NCBI RefSeq assembly: GCF_014490485.1
Contig: NZ_JACTVA010000022.1
Location: forward strand, 1-64,000
Length of the DNA stretch: 64,000 nucleotides
Origin: Teichococcus aerophilus
GTDB lineage: Bacteria; Pseudomonadota; Alphaproteobacteria; Acetobacterales; Acetobacteraceae
Reading direction: 5' to 3'
Within the stretch, counting starts at the first letter, position 1. Each line of letters starts with the position of its first letter. A program made the translations under genes and the position numbers. Shown here piece by piece: positions 1 to 8,763 of this stretch. The notes under the pieces were generated by a model. The model saw only the letters and a program-made list of their open reading frames with translations. It did not search any database and had not been told where the DNA came from.

Positions 1-1
1 G

Positions 2-94
2 GCGGCGCCGGTGGCGCCTGAGCCCGCCCCTGCGGCGGCGGCTGAGGCACCCGTGCGGCGGCGGCTGTTCGCCCCCCGCGCCATGCCGAATTGA
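2..94 (+). CDS. C-terminal end of an unidentified Ala/Pro-rich protein (partial)
   Basis: An open frame enters from the left edge and ends at a TGA at 92-94. The visible 30 residues are rich in Ala, Pro and Arg and end in Ala-Met-Pro-Asn, like a low-complexity tail. The stop overlaps a possible TTG start of the next gene by four bases, which suggests an operon. No function can be assigned from this fragment. Confidence 0.35.
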   Translation, partial: AAPVAPEPAPAAAAEAPVRRRLFAPRAMPN

Positions 95-102
95 GCGGCC
101 GG

Positions 103-870
103 ATGGCGATGGCGTCCCGCCGTGCGGTGCTGGGCGCGATGGCGTCCGGCTTCGCCTCGCCGGCCCTGGCGGCGCCGGCCTTGCCGCAGTGCCGCGCCGG
201 CACGCTGTACCTGACCATCGACACCGGCTGGGGCCGGGAGGCGGAGATGATCGCCGCCGTGCTGCGGCGGCGCGAGGTGAAGGCCACGCTGTTCCTGGCC
301 GACGAGCCGGATTTCCGCGGCGGCACCACGCTGGGCCCCGCCTGGGCCGGCTTCTGGCGGGAGAGGGCGGCGGAGGGGCACGCCTTCGGCAGCCACACCA
401 CCCGGCACTGGTATTTCACCGGCGATGTGGGCGCGGATAAGGTCCGCTATGCCTCCCGCCGCCGGGGCGAGGGCAGCGAGGTGTTGGACGGGCCGGCGCT
501 GTGCGCCGAGTTGGCACGGCCGATCGCGCTGTTGCGGCAGGTGGCGCCGGAGGCGCAGGTGCTGCCGTTGTGGCGCGCGCCCGGTGGGCGCACAACGCCG
601 AATGCGCTGCGCCTGGCGGCCGCCTGCGGGCTGCGCCACCAGGGGTGGTCCGCCAACGGTTTCCTGGGCGATGAGCTGGACAGCGCCGCCCACCCCAACC
701 AGGCGCTGCTGGCGCAGGCGCTGCGGCGCACGCGGGATGGCGAGGTGCTGTTGATGCACTGGGGCGTCCGCAGCCGGCGGGAGCCGTTCGGGCTGGTGTT
801 CGAGGATGTGGTGAGCGGCCTGCAGGCGCGGGGCTTCTGCTTCGCCACCCTGCCGGCCAGCGGGACATAG
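103..870 (+). CDS. polysaccharide deacetylase-family (NodB-like) exported protein
   Basis: The 255-residue product begins with a twin-arginine-type signal (SRRAVLGAMASG, then a hydrophobic stretch ending PALA), so it is probably exported. The NodB-homology fold is indicated by YLTIDTGWG (Asp40 in the position of the TFDDG motif), KATLFLADE, and the metal-binding H-x3-H in SHTTRH (His98, His102). A later LLMHWG resembles the C-terminal His motif. Members remove acetyl groups from glycans; the substrate is unknown. A TTG at 91 and an ATG at 109 are alternative starts; ATG 103 keeps the whole signal. The next gene follows after 11 bases, and the location beside Kdo and glycosyltransferase genes suits cell-surface polysaccharide work. 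Confidence 0.75.
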   Translation: MAMASRRAVLGAMASGFASPALAAPALPQCRAGTLYLTIDTGWGREAEMIAAVLRRREVKATLFLADEPDFRGGTTLGPAWAGFWRERAAEGHAFGSHTTRHWYFTGDVGADKVRYASRRRGEGSEVLDGPALCAELARPIALLRQVAPEAQVLPLWRAPGGRTTPNALRLAAACGLRHQGWSANGFLGDELDSAAHPNQALLAQALRRTRDGEVLLMHWGVRSRREPFGLVFEDVVSGLQARGFCFATLPASGT

Positions 871-881
871 GAACCGCCGCG

Positions 882-1835
882 ATGTTCGATGCGATTCAGG
901 ATGCCTGGAACGGCTTGAATGGCTGGTTGTTCGAGATAGCGGTGCAGCCGCTGCTCTACGCCACCGGGCTGATGGCCTGGGCGGAGGACTCGTTCGACTG
1001 GATGAACTTCTTCCTGTTCGGGCTGGTGCAGGTGGCGGTGGTCTACCTGATCTGCCGCCCGCTGGAAGCCTGGAAGCCGGTGGAGCGCTGGCCGGACCGC
1101 AAGGATGTCCGCACCGACATCATCTACACCATGCTGACCCGGTTGGGCATCCTGCCGCTGATCGCCTTCGTGGCGTTCTCGGCGATGAATTCCTGGTTCG
1201 CCGGCTGGCTGGCCGATGTGGGGTGGATGCCGCCGACGCTGGAGATGGTGTTCCCGGTGTTGCGGGAGAATGCCTGGCTGGCCTTCCTGGTCTACATCGT
1301 CATCCTGGATTTCGGTGAGTACTGGCGGCACCGGCTGCAGCACGCCCTGCCCTGGTGGTGGGCGCTGCATTCCATCCACCACGCCCAGCAGCAGATGACC
1401 TTCTGGACCGACGACCGCAACCATGTGGTGGACGACATCCTGGGGGCGCTGTGGTTCGGTGGGCTGGCGCTGCTGATCGGCGTGCCGCCGGAGCAGTTCC
1501 CGCTGGCGGTGACGCTGCTGCGGGTGGCGGAGAGCCTGAGCCACGCCAATATCCGCCTTTCCTTCGGCAAGGTGGGGGAGCGGCTGGTGGTCTCCCCGCG
1601 CTTCCACCGGTTGCATCATGGCGTGTTGAACCCAGGGGATGAGGGCCGCAACTTCGCCGTGCTGCTGCCGGTGTGGGACTGGATTTTCCGCACGGCCGAT
1701 TTCCGCCGCGACCACTTCCCGCCCACCGGGGATGCCGAGGCGCCGGACGTGCTGGCCCATGGCGGCTGGTTCCGCCAGCAGGTGGCCGGGCTGCGGCGGA
1801 TGGGGCTGGCTCTGATCGGGCGCTCGGCCAGCTGA
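882..1835 (+). CDS. sterol desaturase / fatty acid hydroxylase family membrane protein
   Basis: This 317-residue protein has hydrophobic segments near residues 40-60, 85-110 and 135-150. It carries the histidine boxes of the di-iron fatty acid hydroxylase superfamily: HRLQH near residue 150, HSIHH near 163, and RFHRLHHG near 240. NHVVDD near 180 is a further conserved piece. Such enzymes hydroxylate or desaturate lipids in the membrane with O2; bacterial substrates vary (carotenoids, fatty acids, hopanoids). The gene follows the deacetylase closely and is likely co-transcribed. The substrate cannot be read from the sequence. Confidence 0.8.
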   Translation: MFDAIQDAWNGLNGWLFEIAVQPLLYATGLMAWAEDSFDWMNFFLFGLVQVAVVYLICRPLEAWKPVERWPDRKDVRTDIIYTMLTRLGILPLIAFVAFSAMNSWFAGWLADVGWMPPTLEMVFPVLRENAWLAFLVYIVILDFGEYWRHRLQHALPWWWALHSIHHAQQQMTFWTDDRNHVVDDILGALWFGGLALLIGVPPEQFPLAVTLLRVAESLSHANIRLSFGKVGERLVVSPRFHRLHHGVLNPGDEGRNFAVLLPVWDWIFRTADFRRDHFPPTGDAEAPDVLAHGGWFRQQVAGLRRMGLALIGRSAS

Positions 1836-2089
1836 ACCTGCGCGCCACCCGCTAGCGCGGATGTGTAGCGGCTTGGGCTTTGCAGTCGCGCTAATGTGGG
1901 GTGGTGGCGCTGCATCGGCCGAATTTTAGCGAAGTAGAATAACGTTCGACGTAAGATCAGTTCGTTCAGGTAAAACACCTGTCGCTCTGTTTGCGCCTGG
2001 ATTGCTGCGCTGCAATATCCGTGTTGCCAACTTGGGGTTGCCATGCGATGCAGGGGCCCTTCAGCCCCATCAAGGCAGGGATTACCGCG

Positions 2090-2956
2090 ATGCTGCCCAA
2101 TTCCATTGTCGAGATCGGTTCCGCGCGCTTCGGCAACCGTCTTCCGATCTCCATCATCGCGGGCCCATGCCAGCTCGAGAGCCGCGCGCATGCGCTGGAA
2201 ATGGCGTCGGCGCTGAAGGAGATCACGCAGCGCCTGGGCATCGGCCTGGTGTTCAAGACGTCCTTCGACAAGGCGAACCGCACCAGCGTGAATGCCGAGC
2301 GCGGCCTGGGCCTGGCGCAGTCCCTGCCCATCTTCGCCGAGATCCGCGAGAGCCTGGGCCTGCCGGTGCTGACCGACGTGCACGATGCCCACCAGTGTGC
2401 CGACGTGGCGCAGGCGGTGGACGTGCTGCAGATCCCCGCCTTCCTGTGCCGGCAGACCGACCTGCTGCTGGCGGCCGCCGCCACCGGCCGGGCGATGAAC
2501 ATCAAGAAGGGCCAGTTCCTGGCGCCGTGGGACATGGCCAACGTGCTGGCCAAGCCGGTGCAGGCCGGCAACCCGAATGTCATGCTGTGCGACCGGGGCA
2601 CCAGCTTCGGCTACAACACGCTGGTCTCCGACTTCCGTGGCCTGCCGATCATGGCGCGCACCGGCGCGCCGGTGATCTTCGACGCCACCCACTCCGTACA
2701 GCAGCCGGGCGGGATGGGCGGCAGCAGCGGCGGCCAGCGCGAATTCGTGCCGGTGCTGGCGCGCGCGGCCGTGGCGGTCGGTGTCGCCGGGTTGTTCATC
2801 GAGACGCATGAGGACCCGGACAAGGCGCCGTCCGACGGCCCCAACATGGTGCCGCTGCGCCAGTTCGAGGGCCTGTTGCGCGACCTGATGGCAATGGACC
2901 AGCTGAGCAAGGCGCAGAGCGCCCGCGCCGAGGCCGAGCTGGAGACGCTGGCATGA
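2090..2956 (+). CDS. kdsA: 3-deoxy-D-manno-octulosonate 8-phosphate synthase (KdsA)
   Basis: KdsA condenses phosphoenolpyruvate with arabinose 5-phosphate to Kdo 8-phosphate, the committed step to Kdo of lipopolysaccharide and some capsules. Seen: [33 protein letters not shown] and the [13 protein letters not shown] segment. Cys27 in the AGPC motif matches the metal-dependent class; E. coli KdsA has Asn there. ATG 2090 gives 288 residues, the usual family length; upstream starts at 1991 and 2048 would add unconserved residues. The stop overlaps the kdsB start (ATGA), so translation is coupled. A 254-base non-coding leader upstream probably holds the operon promoter. Confidence 0.95.
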   Translation: MLPNSIVEIGSARFGNRLPISIIAGPCQLESRAHALEMASALKEITQRLGIGLVFKTSFDKANRTSVNAERGLGLAQSLPIFAEIRESLGLPVLTDVHDAHQCADVAQAVDVLQIPAFLCRQTDLLLAAAATGRAMNIKKGQFLAPWDMANVLAKPVQAGNPNVMLCDRGTSFGYNTLVSDFRGLPIMARTGAPVIFDATHSVQQPGGMGGSSGGQREFVPVLARAAVAVGVAGLFIETHEDPDKAPSDGPNMVPLRQFEGLLRDLMAMDQLSKAQSARAEAELETLA

Positions 2957-3696
2957 AGCCGGTCGTCATGATCCCGGCGCGGCTGGCGGCGTCCCGCCTG
3001 CCGAACAAGCCGCTGGCCGACCTGAATGGCGAGCCGATGATCGTCGCCGTCTGGCGCCGGGCCATCGAGGCCGATATCGCGCCGGTCTGGATTGCCACCG
3101 ATACCCAGGCGATCGCCGATGCCATCCAGGCGGTGGGCGGCAAGGCGGTGCTGACCCGCGCCGACCATCCCTCCGGCTCCGACCGGGTGTTCGAGGCGTT
3201 GGGCAAGATCGACCCGGATGGCGCCTACGACGCCGTCATCAACGTGCAGGGCGACCTGCCGACCGTGACCCCGGCCACCATCCGTGCCGCGGCCGAGCCT
3301 TTGCGCGACCCTGAGGTGGATATCGGTACCCCGGTGGCCATCATCCACCGCGAGGAAGAGCGTTCCGCCAGCAGCGTGGTCAAGATGGTGGGCACGCCGC
3401 TGGGCGGTGGCCGCTTCCGCGCGTTGTACTTCACCCGCGCCCAGGCGCCGTGGGGCGACGGGCCGCTTTATCACCATATCGGCCTGTACGCGTGGCGCCG
3501 CGCGGCGCTGGCCCGCTTCGTGGGCCTGCCCCCCTCCCCGCTGGAGCTGCGGGAGAAGCTGGAGCAACTGCGCGCGCTGGAGGCCGGCATGCGCATCGAC
3601 GCGATGGAAGTGTCCGAGGTGCCGCTGGGTGTGGATACGCCGGCGGATCTGCTGCGGGCGCGCGAGCTGATGTCGGCGCAGGCCGGCCTCGCTTGA
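2953..3696 (+). CDS. kdsB: 3-deoxy-manno-octulosonate cytidylyltransferase (KdsB)
   Basis: KdsB activates Kdo with CTP to CMP-Kdo, the donor for Kdo transferases. The 247-residue length is typical. The N-terminal nucleotide-binding signature is present ([20 protein letters not shown]), followed by [12 protein letters not shown] and NVQGDLP. The last carries Leu-Pro where E. coli has Glu-Pro; the Asp is retained. It lies between kdsA and kdsD with a four-base overlap to kdsA, giving a continuous Kdo operon. No KdsC phosphatase gene is adjacent, so the Kdo 8-phosphate phosphatase must lie elsewhere. Confidence 0.93.
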   Translation: MKPVVMIPARLAASRLPNKPLADLNGEPMIVAVWRRAIEADIAPVWIATDTQAIADAIQAVGGKAVLTRADHPSGSDRVFEALGKIDPDGAYDAVINVQGDLPTVTPATIRAAAEPLRDPEVDIGTPVAIIHREEERSASSVVKMVGTPLGGGRFRALYFTRAQAPWGDGPLYHHIGLYAWRRAALARFVGLPPSPLELREKLEQLRALEAGMRIDAMEVSEVPLGVDTPADLLRARELMSAQAGLA

Positions 3697-3725
3697 ACCA
3701 CGTCCCGGAGAACAGGAGCCCCAGC

Positions 3726-4727
3726 ATGGACCTGGCCGAGAGCACGCCTTCGACCCGCGCCGCGCTGGATGCCGCGCGGGGTACGGTGGAACTGGAGGCC
3801 CAGGGCCTGGCCGCACTGCGCGATGCGCTGGACGGCGACCTCGGCTTGGCGTTCGAGCGCGCGGTGGATGCCATCCGTACCGTGCAGGAGAAGAATGGCC
3901 GGCTGATCGTCACCGGCATGGGCAAGTCCGGCCATATCGGCCGCAAGATTGCCGCGACGCTGGCCTCCACCGGGACGCCCGCCTATTTCGTGCACCCGGG
4001 TGAGGCCAGCCATGGCGACCTCGGCATGATCCGCGACGAGGACGCGGTGCTGGCGTTGTCCTGGTCCGGCGAGGCGCCGGAACTGTCGGATATCTGCTCC
4101 TACTGCATCCGCTTCAGCATCCCGCTGGTCGCCATCACCTCTGGCGAGGACAGTGCGCTGGGCCGTGCGGCCACCTTGCCGCTGGTGCTGCCGCGGCAGC
4201 CGGAAGCCTGCCCGAACGGGCTGGCGCCAACCACCTCCACCACCATGCAGCTTGCGATGGGCGATGCGCTGGCGGTGGCCCTGCTCTCCCTCAAGGGATT
4301 CTCGGCGCAGGATTTCCGCCGCTTCCACCCGGGCGGCAAGCTGGGCTCCAAGCTGCGCAAGGCGCGGGATCTGATGCATGCCGCCCCGGGCATTCCGCTG
4401 GTGCGGGACGATGCCAGGTTGTCCGACGCCATCATGGAGATGACGTCCAAGCGCTTCGGCGTGACCGGGGTGGTGGACGGGGCCGGGCATCTGGTCGGCG
4501 TCATTACCGATGGCGATCTACGGCGCACCTTCGCCGGGCGGTTCGAGGACCGGGCGGTGGCCGAGGTGATGACGCGCAAGCCGCGCACCATGCCGCCGGA
4601 GACCATTGCGACGGAGCTGGTGGCCGCGATCAACGATGCCGGCATTACCACGCTGTTCATCGTGGAGGACCGCACGCCGGTGGGCATCGTGCATGTGCAT
4701 GACCTGCTGCGCGCCGGGGTGATCTGA
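3726..4727 (+). CDS. kdsD: arabinose-5-phosphate isomerase (KdsD/KpsF type)
   Basis: This enzyme converts ribulose 5-phosphate to arabinose 5-phosphate, the sugar substrate of KdsA. The 333-residue protein has an N-terminal SIS domain (GMGKSGHIGRKIAATLAST near residue 64, then HPGEASHGDLGMI and LSWSGEAPEL). Two C-terminal CBS domains follow (about 205-333; GVITDGDLRRTF, GIVHVHDLLRAGVI). The ATG at 3726 follows AGGAGCC. The order kdsA-kdsB-kdsD places three Kdo steps in one transcript. The sequence cannot separate a housekeeping KdsD from a capsule-specific KpsF; the glycosyltransferase genes downstream make the capsule option worth keeping. Confidence 0.93.
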   Translation: MDLAESTPSTRAALDAARGTVELEAQGLAALRDALDGDLGLAFERAVDAIRTVQEKNGRLIVTGMGKSGHIGRKIAATLASTGTPAYFVHPGEASHGDLGMIRDEDAVLALSWSGEAPELSDICSYCIRFSIPLVAITSGEDSALGRAATLPLVLPRQPEACPNGLAPTTSTTMQLAMGDALAVALLSLKGFSAQDFRRFHPGGKLGSKLRKARDLMHAAPGIPLVRDDARLSDAIMEMTSKRFGVTGVVDGAGHLVGVITDGDLRRTFAGRFEDRAVAEVMTRKPRTMPPETIATELVAAINDAGITTLFIVEDRTPVGIVHVHDLLRAGVI

Positions 4728-4924
4728 GCGGCGTCCTCGGACGCCTGAGCGCCGGCATCTTGTCCGTGGGAGTGTCGGCGGATCGTCCCGGATTTGGATG
4801 GCGTCACCTTTCCGCCTGAATGAGACATCGGACCGCGCCGTGGCCGGCATGACGGTTGGTACATCTGTTCAGTTGGGAGCTGCGCTGCCGGCGGGTGGCG
4901 CCCTCCCCTATCCACTGGTGTCTG

Positions 4925-5359
4925 TCAGGCCAGGGGTCGCAGGGTGATAGCGGACAGGGCCAGGGACAGGGCGCGGTCATCCATCTGGCCGCGCTGCCGC
5001 GGGCTTTCCGTGCGCAGCGTGTCGATCTCCAGCCGCAGGGTGCCGAGATGCTGCATCTTCCCGGGGCGTGGGCAGGCGCGGAGCTGCGTGGTTCCCCCCT
5101 GCTCCAGCAGCACGGCCTGGGCCCAGGTGCCGCCATCCAGCGCCATGCGGACACGGCCCAGGACATCCGGCACGAAGGCGGAGTGCACGTGCAGGCGGAT
5201 TTCCAGCGGCATGTTCAGGGGCGGCAGGAAGATGGTCGCCAGCGGCGATGGACCGACCCAGCGGAACAATGTGCCGTCCTGCGATTGCTCGGCCGGGTAA
5301 AAGCCGCTCTGGACCAGATCGGCATCGCAGACCAACATCGTTGCCACGTCGTGCGCCAC
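4925..5359 (-). CDS. hypothetical protein, possible beta-sandwich domain
   Basis: The 144-residue product has no motif I recognise. It has alternating hydrophobic strands (MPLEIRLHVHSAF, LGTLRLEIDTL, LSLALSAITLRPL) and aromatic-rich loops, consistent with a small beta-rich accessory or carbohydrate-binding fold. A GTG start at 5359 is preceded on its strand by AAGGCAGG; an ATG at 5338 is the alternative. It is transcribed against both neighbours in the glycan region. The function is unknown, and the gene call rests on protein-like composition and context. Confidence 0.5.
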   Translation of the reverse strand: MAHDVATMLVCDADLVQSGFYPAEQSQDGTLFRWVGPSPLATIFLPPLNMPLEIRLHVHSAFVPDVLGRVRMALDGGTWAQAVLLEQGGTTQLRACPRPGKMQHLGTLRLEIDTLRTESPRQRGQMDDRALSLALSAITLRPLA

Positions 5360-5390
5360 TGCCTGCCTTTCCGGGTGCTCAAGGCGTGAT

Positions 5391-5432
5391 GCTAGAGCGT
5401 CATCGCCCAGGGTGGAACTACCGGAGGCGTGG
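5391..5432. repeat. short dispersed repeat, copy A
   Basis: About 41 bases beginning CTAGAGCGTCATCGCCC match a second copy at 42877-42918 at roughly 35 positions with one insertion. It lies between two divergently oriented genes, just before the GGAGG ribosome-binding site of the gene at 5433. Related CTAGAGC-type intergenic repeats are common in alphaproteobacterial genomes. Confidence 0.5.
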
Positions 5433-6044
5433 ATGACCGGCGGCCGGCGTGCCGAACCGGGTACGTATCAGCTGGCGCGGCGGCGGATGCGGAGCGTGCC
5501 TTTGTCTGCCGAGAGATTCGCGAATGCGCTGGACGTGTATCATGGGGAAAGATCGTTGACGGAGTTGCCAGGCCCGGCGCAGGGGGAGAATTCCGCCCTG
5601 TCCTTCGCGGAGCTAGGGCTGCGGCTGAGGGTGGAACTGTTCCGGTTGCTTTCGCCGGTCGCGGCAAGCTGGGTGGCGGCGCCGCCGTTGGTGATGGAAG
5701 GACGGCCGCCGCGCCTGCCCGCCGCCGATACCGCGCACGAGGTGCCGTGGACCGGACGCGGGCCTCGTGAGTGGCGGATCTACACCAGGCGGCAGATTGA
5801 TCCACGCAAGCCGTTCTCGCTGCGCGCGGTGGTGCCGGATGCGCCGCCTTATGACCGGGCGGTGGATGCCGCCTTCCTGACGTTCCTCAACCGTTTGCCG
5901 GACCCGGCCGGCCGCGCCGACTATGCCCGCTCGATCGAGCGTGGTGCCTTGAGTGTCGAGGTGGTGCTGCGCGCCGTGGCGGCGTCGGCCGAGGCGCGGG
6001 CTCGGGGAGAAGAGGTCAGGCTGGTCTGTGCCGCAATTCCCTGA
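5433..6044 (+). CDS. DUF4214-like domain protein
   Basis: This 203-residue protein has a C-terminal segment (about 148-200) resembling the DUF4214 repeat: YDRAVDAAFLTFLNRLPDP, then AGRADYARSIERGALSVE and a VVLRAVAAS helix. DUF4214 is common in exported or glycan-associated proteins and is sometimes fused to glycosyltransferases. The N-terminal half is Arg-rich and unrecognised. ATG 5433 is preferred over GTG 5412 because GGAGG lies at 5423-5427, and 5412 falls inside a dispersed repeat. The glycosyltransferase gene begins 33 bases downstream, so the two are probably co-transcribed. Confidence 0.65.
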   Translation: MTGGRRAEPGTYQLARRRMRSVPLSAERFANALDVYHGERSLTELPGPAQGENSALSFAELGLRLRVELFRLLSPVAASWVAAPPLVMEGRPPRLPAADTAHEVPWTGRGPREWRIYTRRQIDPRKPFSLRAVVPDAPPYDRAVDAAFLTFLNRLPDPAGRADYARSIERGALSVEVVLRAVAASAEARARGEEVRLVCAAIP

Positions 6045-6077
6045 GCCCCCTCCCCCGCCACCCGGAAGGACCCCGCT

Positions 6078-8747
6078 GTGAGCCTGCCTTCCCTGCTGCT
6101 GCTGGCCGCGCCTGACGATACGGACCTGCAGGCCCTGGCGGCCGCGCTGGCGCCGAACTGGGCCGTGACCGTGTGCGTGCCGCGTGCCCTGTTCCGCTAT
6201 GCCGGTGAGGCGGCGGCGCTGACGGAGCTGCGGCAACGGGCACGGGAGGCGGCGGTGGTGCTGCATCGTTCCGCCGATGGCGCCGCGGCGCTGGCCGGGT
6301 TGGCAGGGCTGGTGGAAGTCTACGCGCCGGCCGAGCTGGCACTGTGCCGCCCTGGCCCGGAGGAGATGGCCGAGGCCGAGGCGTGGGAGGCGCTGTGGCG
6401 GCGGGAGCGCGACCTGGCGCGCAGGTGCCGCCAGCTGCTGGTACCAGACCTCGATATCGCGCTGAAGGCACGTCTGCTCTACGGAGTTGGCGACGACCGG
6501 CTGCGTGTCGCGGCCGCTGGGGCACTGCCGGAGCTGGTGCGGGAGGCGCTGGCGATGAAGCCAGGCGGCCCCTCCCCTGCCCCGGGATTCACGCTGGCCC
6601 TGAACGACTACCTGGTCATCGACCGGCAGATCGGTGGCGCGGTGCGGGTACGCCAGGGGCTGGCGGCGCTGGAGGCGGATACGGTGCTGCTCTCCCTCGG
6701 CATCTACGGCGCGGTGCGCTTCGTGGCGCCACGGGTGTTGCAGGTCTCGGTGCCGAAGAGTGCGGGGCAGCGGGCGCTGGAAGCGGATCTGCGGGCATTG
6801 GCGGGTAGCGGCCTGGAAGATATCGCGTCCGCCACGCATGCGCCGCTGCACGGGCCGCTGGTGGCTGTGGCGGCGGATCTGGCGCGCCGGGCGAATGTGG
6901 CGGTGTTCGAGCATTGCTACCTGGCGCCGCTGCTTGACGTCATCCATGCCGCCGCCCCCGGCCTGCCGGTGGTCTATGACGCCCATAACGTTGAGGCCCG
7001 GCTGAAGCGGGAGTTGCTGGCCGGACATCCCGCCGAAGCGGCACTGTGCGGCTACGTGGACGAGGTGGAGCGACGGTTGGTCGATACCGCCGCATTGGTG
7101 CTGTGTTGCAGCGAGGCCGATGCGGAGGTGTTCCGCGCGCGGGCGCGGCGGGTGGTGCTGATGCCGCATGGCGTCGCCCCGGTGCTGGCACGAGCGGCAC
7201 CGGTGGCAGGCGAGGTGCCCAGAGTAGGCTTCCTGGGCTCGACGCATCCGCCGAACGTGGCGGCCGTGCGCTTCATCCTGGATGAACTGGCGCCGCAATG
7301 CCCCGAGGTGATGTTCGAGATTGTAGGCAGCGTCTGCGCCGGAATGAGTACGGCACTGCCTAATGTCAAGCTGCTGGGCGCGGTGCCGGAGGCGGCGAAG
7401 GAGGCGGCTCTGGCGGGCTGGAGCGTGGCTTTGAACCCGGTGGAAGGCGGCAGCGGGGCGAGCCTGAAGCTGGCGGACTATCTGGCGCATGGCTTACCAA
7501 CCTTGAACACTGTTCACGCGGCGCGGGGTTTCGCGGAGGTACTGGCGGTGGCCGGGTTGGTGACGCCACTCGAGGCGTTTGCGGAGACGCTCCGGCGATT
7601 GCTGGGCGACGCCGCCATGCTGGGCAGGCTGCGGGAAGCGGCCAGGAGGGCCGCCAGCGCCCAGAGCTGGCCGAGCGTGGCACGGGAGGCGCGCCAGGCT
7701 ATCCAGGCCCTGACGGCCGCCTACAGGCCGCCACAGGCAGGCGTGCTGTTGGCGGTAGGCGAGGCGATGGCGCTGAGCGGGCGGTTATATCCGGCCTTTG
7801 CGCGCGTGGATGTGGTGATGGAGGGGGAGACCCCTGCCTTGCCAGCGGTTGCTGACCGGCTGGTGGACTTGCCCGGCGCGCAATGGGACCGCTGGGCCAG
7901 CCATGTTTCACCAACCGTCATTGGTTTGGTATCGAAACGTAGGGGCGGGCCTTCGATTTTCGGCATCGGTGCGGGTGGGGAGGTGCGGGAGCTAGGCTGT
8001 GGCTTCGTGCTGCCAGCCGGTAGCCGCGAATTCTCGATGCGCTGGGAGGTCTCTGGTTGCGCGGCGATACAGCTATTTTGTGGCGGGCTGGACGGCACCC
8101 CCCTGCCCCTGCTGCTGGATACGGTGTTGGAGGGCGCCAGCAACCTGCGTCTGCCGCTTCCGGCACGGGATGGACCGCTGTTGCTGCAGGTGGCGAAGAA
8201 GGGCGGCCAGGCGTGGCTGTTGGAGACGGCTGTGACCGCGCCTGAGTACCGGCCGGTCGGGCTGGACGCAGCGGCGTCCGCCGAGATACCGGATGTGAGC
8301 GCGGAGGCCGGGCGGACTTGGGCGGAGCGCTACATTGCGGTTTTGGGGGCAGCGCCTGCTGGTGCGTCTTACGGTGACCTGCCCCCTGCCGCCGGGCCGC
8401 AGCCCGATGCGGTGCGTTGGTGCGGCGTGGCGGATCTGGTGGCGGAGGCGGCGTCGGCCCGGCGCGGGGGGGCGGCGCGACAGGCCCTGGGGCTGGAGCA
8501 GGCTTTTGTTCTTGTCGTGGAGGACGCATCCTTCGACGGGGCCGTTGGCGTGCCGACGGTACGCTACCGGGATGGCGAGGCCAGTCACCAGGATGCGGAC
8601 GGCCAGTGGCGGAGGATGGCCATGCCGATCGGCTGGCTGTTGCTCTCGTCGGCTCCGGCCTGCCGGTTGCTGGTGGTCGACGCCACGGCGGATATCGCGC
8701 TGGTGGAACTGGCAAAGCTGGCGGACGTGCCGAGCCGCCTGGGCTGA
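6078..8747 (+). CDS. GT4-type glycosyltransferase with long unrecognised C-terminal extension
   Basis: The 889-residue protein contains a GT-B fold core at about 170-560. The acceptor-side half includes DYLVIDRQIGGAVR and VYDAHNVEARLKREL. The donor half has MPHGVAPVL, RVGFLGSTHPPNVAAVRFIL and the donor-binding EGGSGASLKLADYLAHGLP near 458. The N-terminal 165 residues and C-terminal 320 residues match no domain I know; the tail has beta-rich segments that could bind glycan. Start is GTG 6078 after GGAAGGA. Family 4 enzymes are retaining transferases using nucleotide sugars. The Kdo operon upstream and another transferase downstream suggest capsule, exopolysaccharide or glycoprotein synthesis. 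Confidence 0.8.
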   Translation: MSLPSLLLLAAPDDTDLQALAAALAPNWAVTVCVPRALFRYAGEAAALTELRQRAREAAVVLHRSADGAAALAGLAGLVEVYAPAELALCRPGPEEMAEAEAWEALWRRERDLARRCRQLLVPDLDIALKARLLYGVGDDRLRVAAAGALPELVREALAMKPGGPSPAPGFTLALNDYLVIDRQIGGAVRVRQGLAALEADTVLLSLGIYGAVRFVAPRVLQVSVPKSAGQRALEADLRALAGSGLEDIASATHAPLHGPLVAVAADLARRANVAVFEHCYLAPLLDVIHAAAPGLPVVYDAHNVEARLKRELLAGHPAEAALCGYVDEVERRLVDTAALVLCCSEADAEVFRARARRVVLMPHGVAPVLARAAPVAGEVPRVGFLGSTHPPNVAAVRFILDELAPQCPEVMFEIVGSVCAGMSTALPNVKLLGAVPEAAKEAALAGWSVALNPVEGGSGASLKLADYLAHGLPTLNTVHAARGFAEVLAVAGLVTPLEAFAETLRRLLGDAAMLGRLREAARRAASAQSWPSVAREARQAIQALTAAYRPPQAGVLLAVGEAMALSGRLYPAFARVDVVMEGETPALPAVADRLVDLPGAQWDRWASHVSPTVIGLVSKRRGGPSIFGIGAGGEVRELGCGFVLPAGSREFSMRWEVSGCAAIQLFCGGLDGTPLPLLLDTVLEGASNLRLPLPARDGPLLLQVAKKGGQAWLLETAVTAPEYRPVGLDAAASAEIPDVSAEAGRTWAERYIAVLGAAPAGASYGDLPPAAGPQPDAVRWCGVADLVAEAASARRGGAARQALGLEQAFVLVVEDASFDGAVGVPTVRYRDGEASHQDADGQWRRMAMPIGWLLLSSAPACRLLVVDATADIALVELAKLADVPSRLG

Positions 8748-8763
8748 CGCGACGGCGCCGGGG

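Noticed and set aside
1991-2018. Promoter TTGCGC-16-CAATAT before kdsA
   Set aside because: Only a moderate match on both boxes; not distinguishable from chance without mapping data.
1991-2089. Extended N-terminus for KdsA
   Set aside because: The added residues are Cys-rich and unlike the family; ATG 2090 gives normal length.
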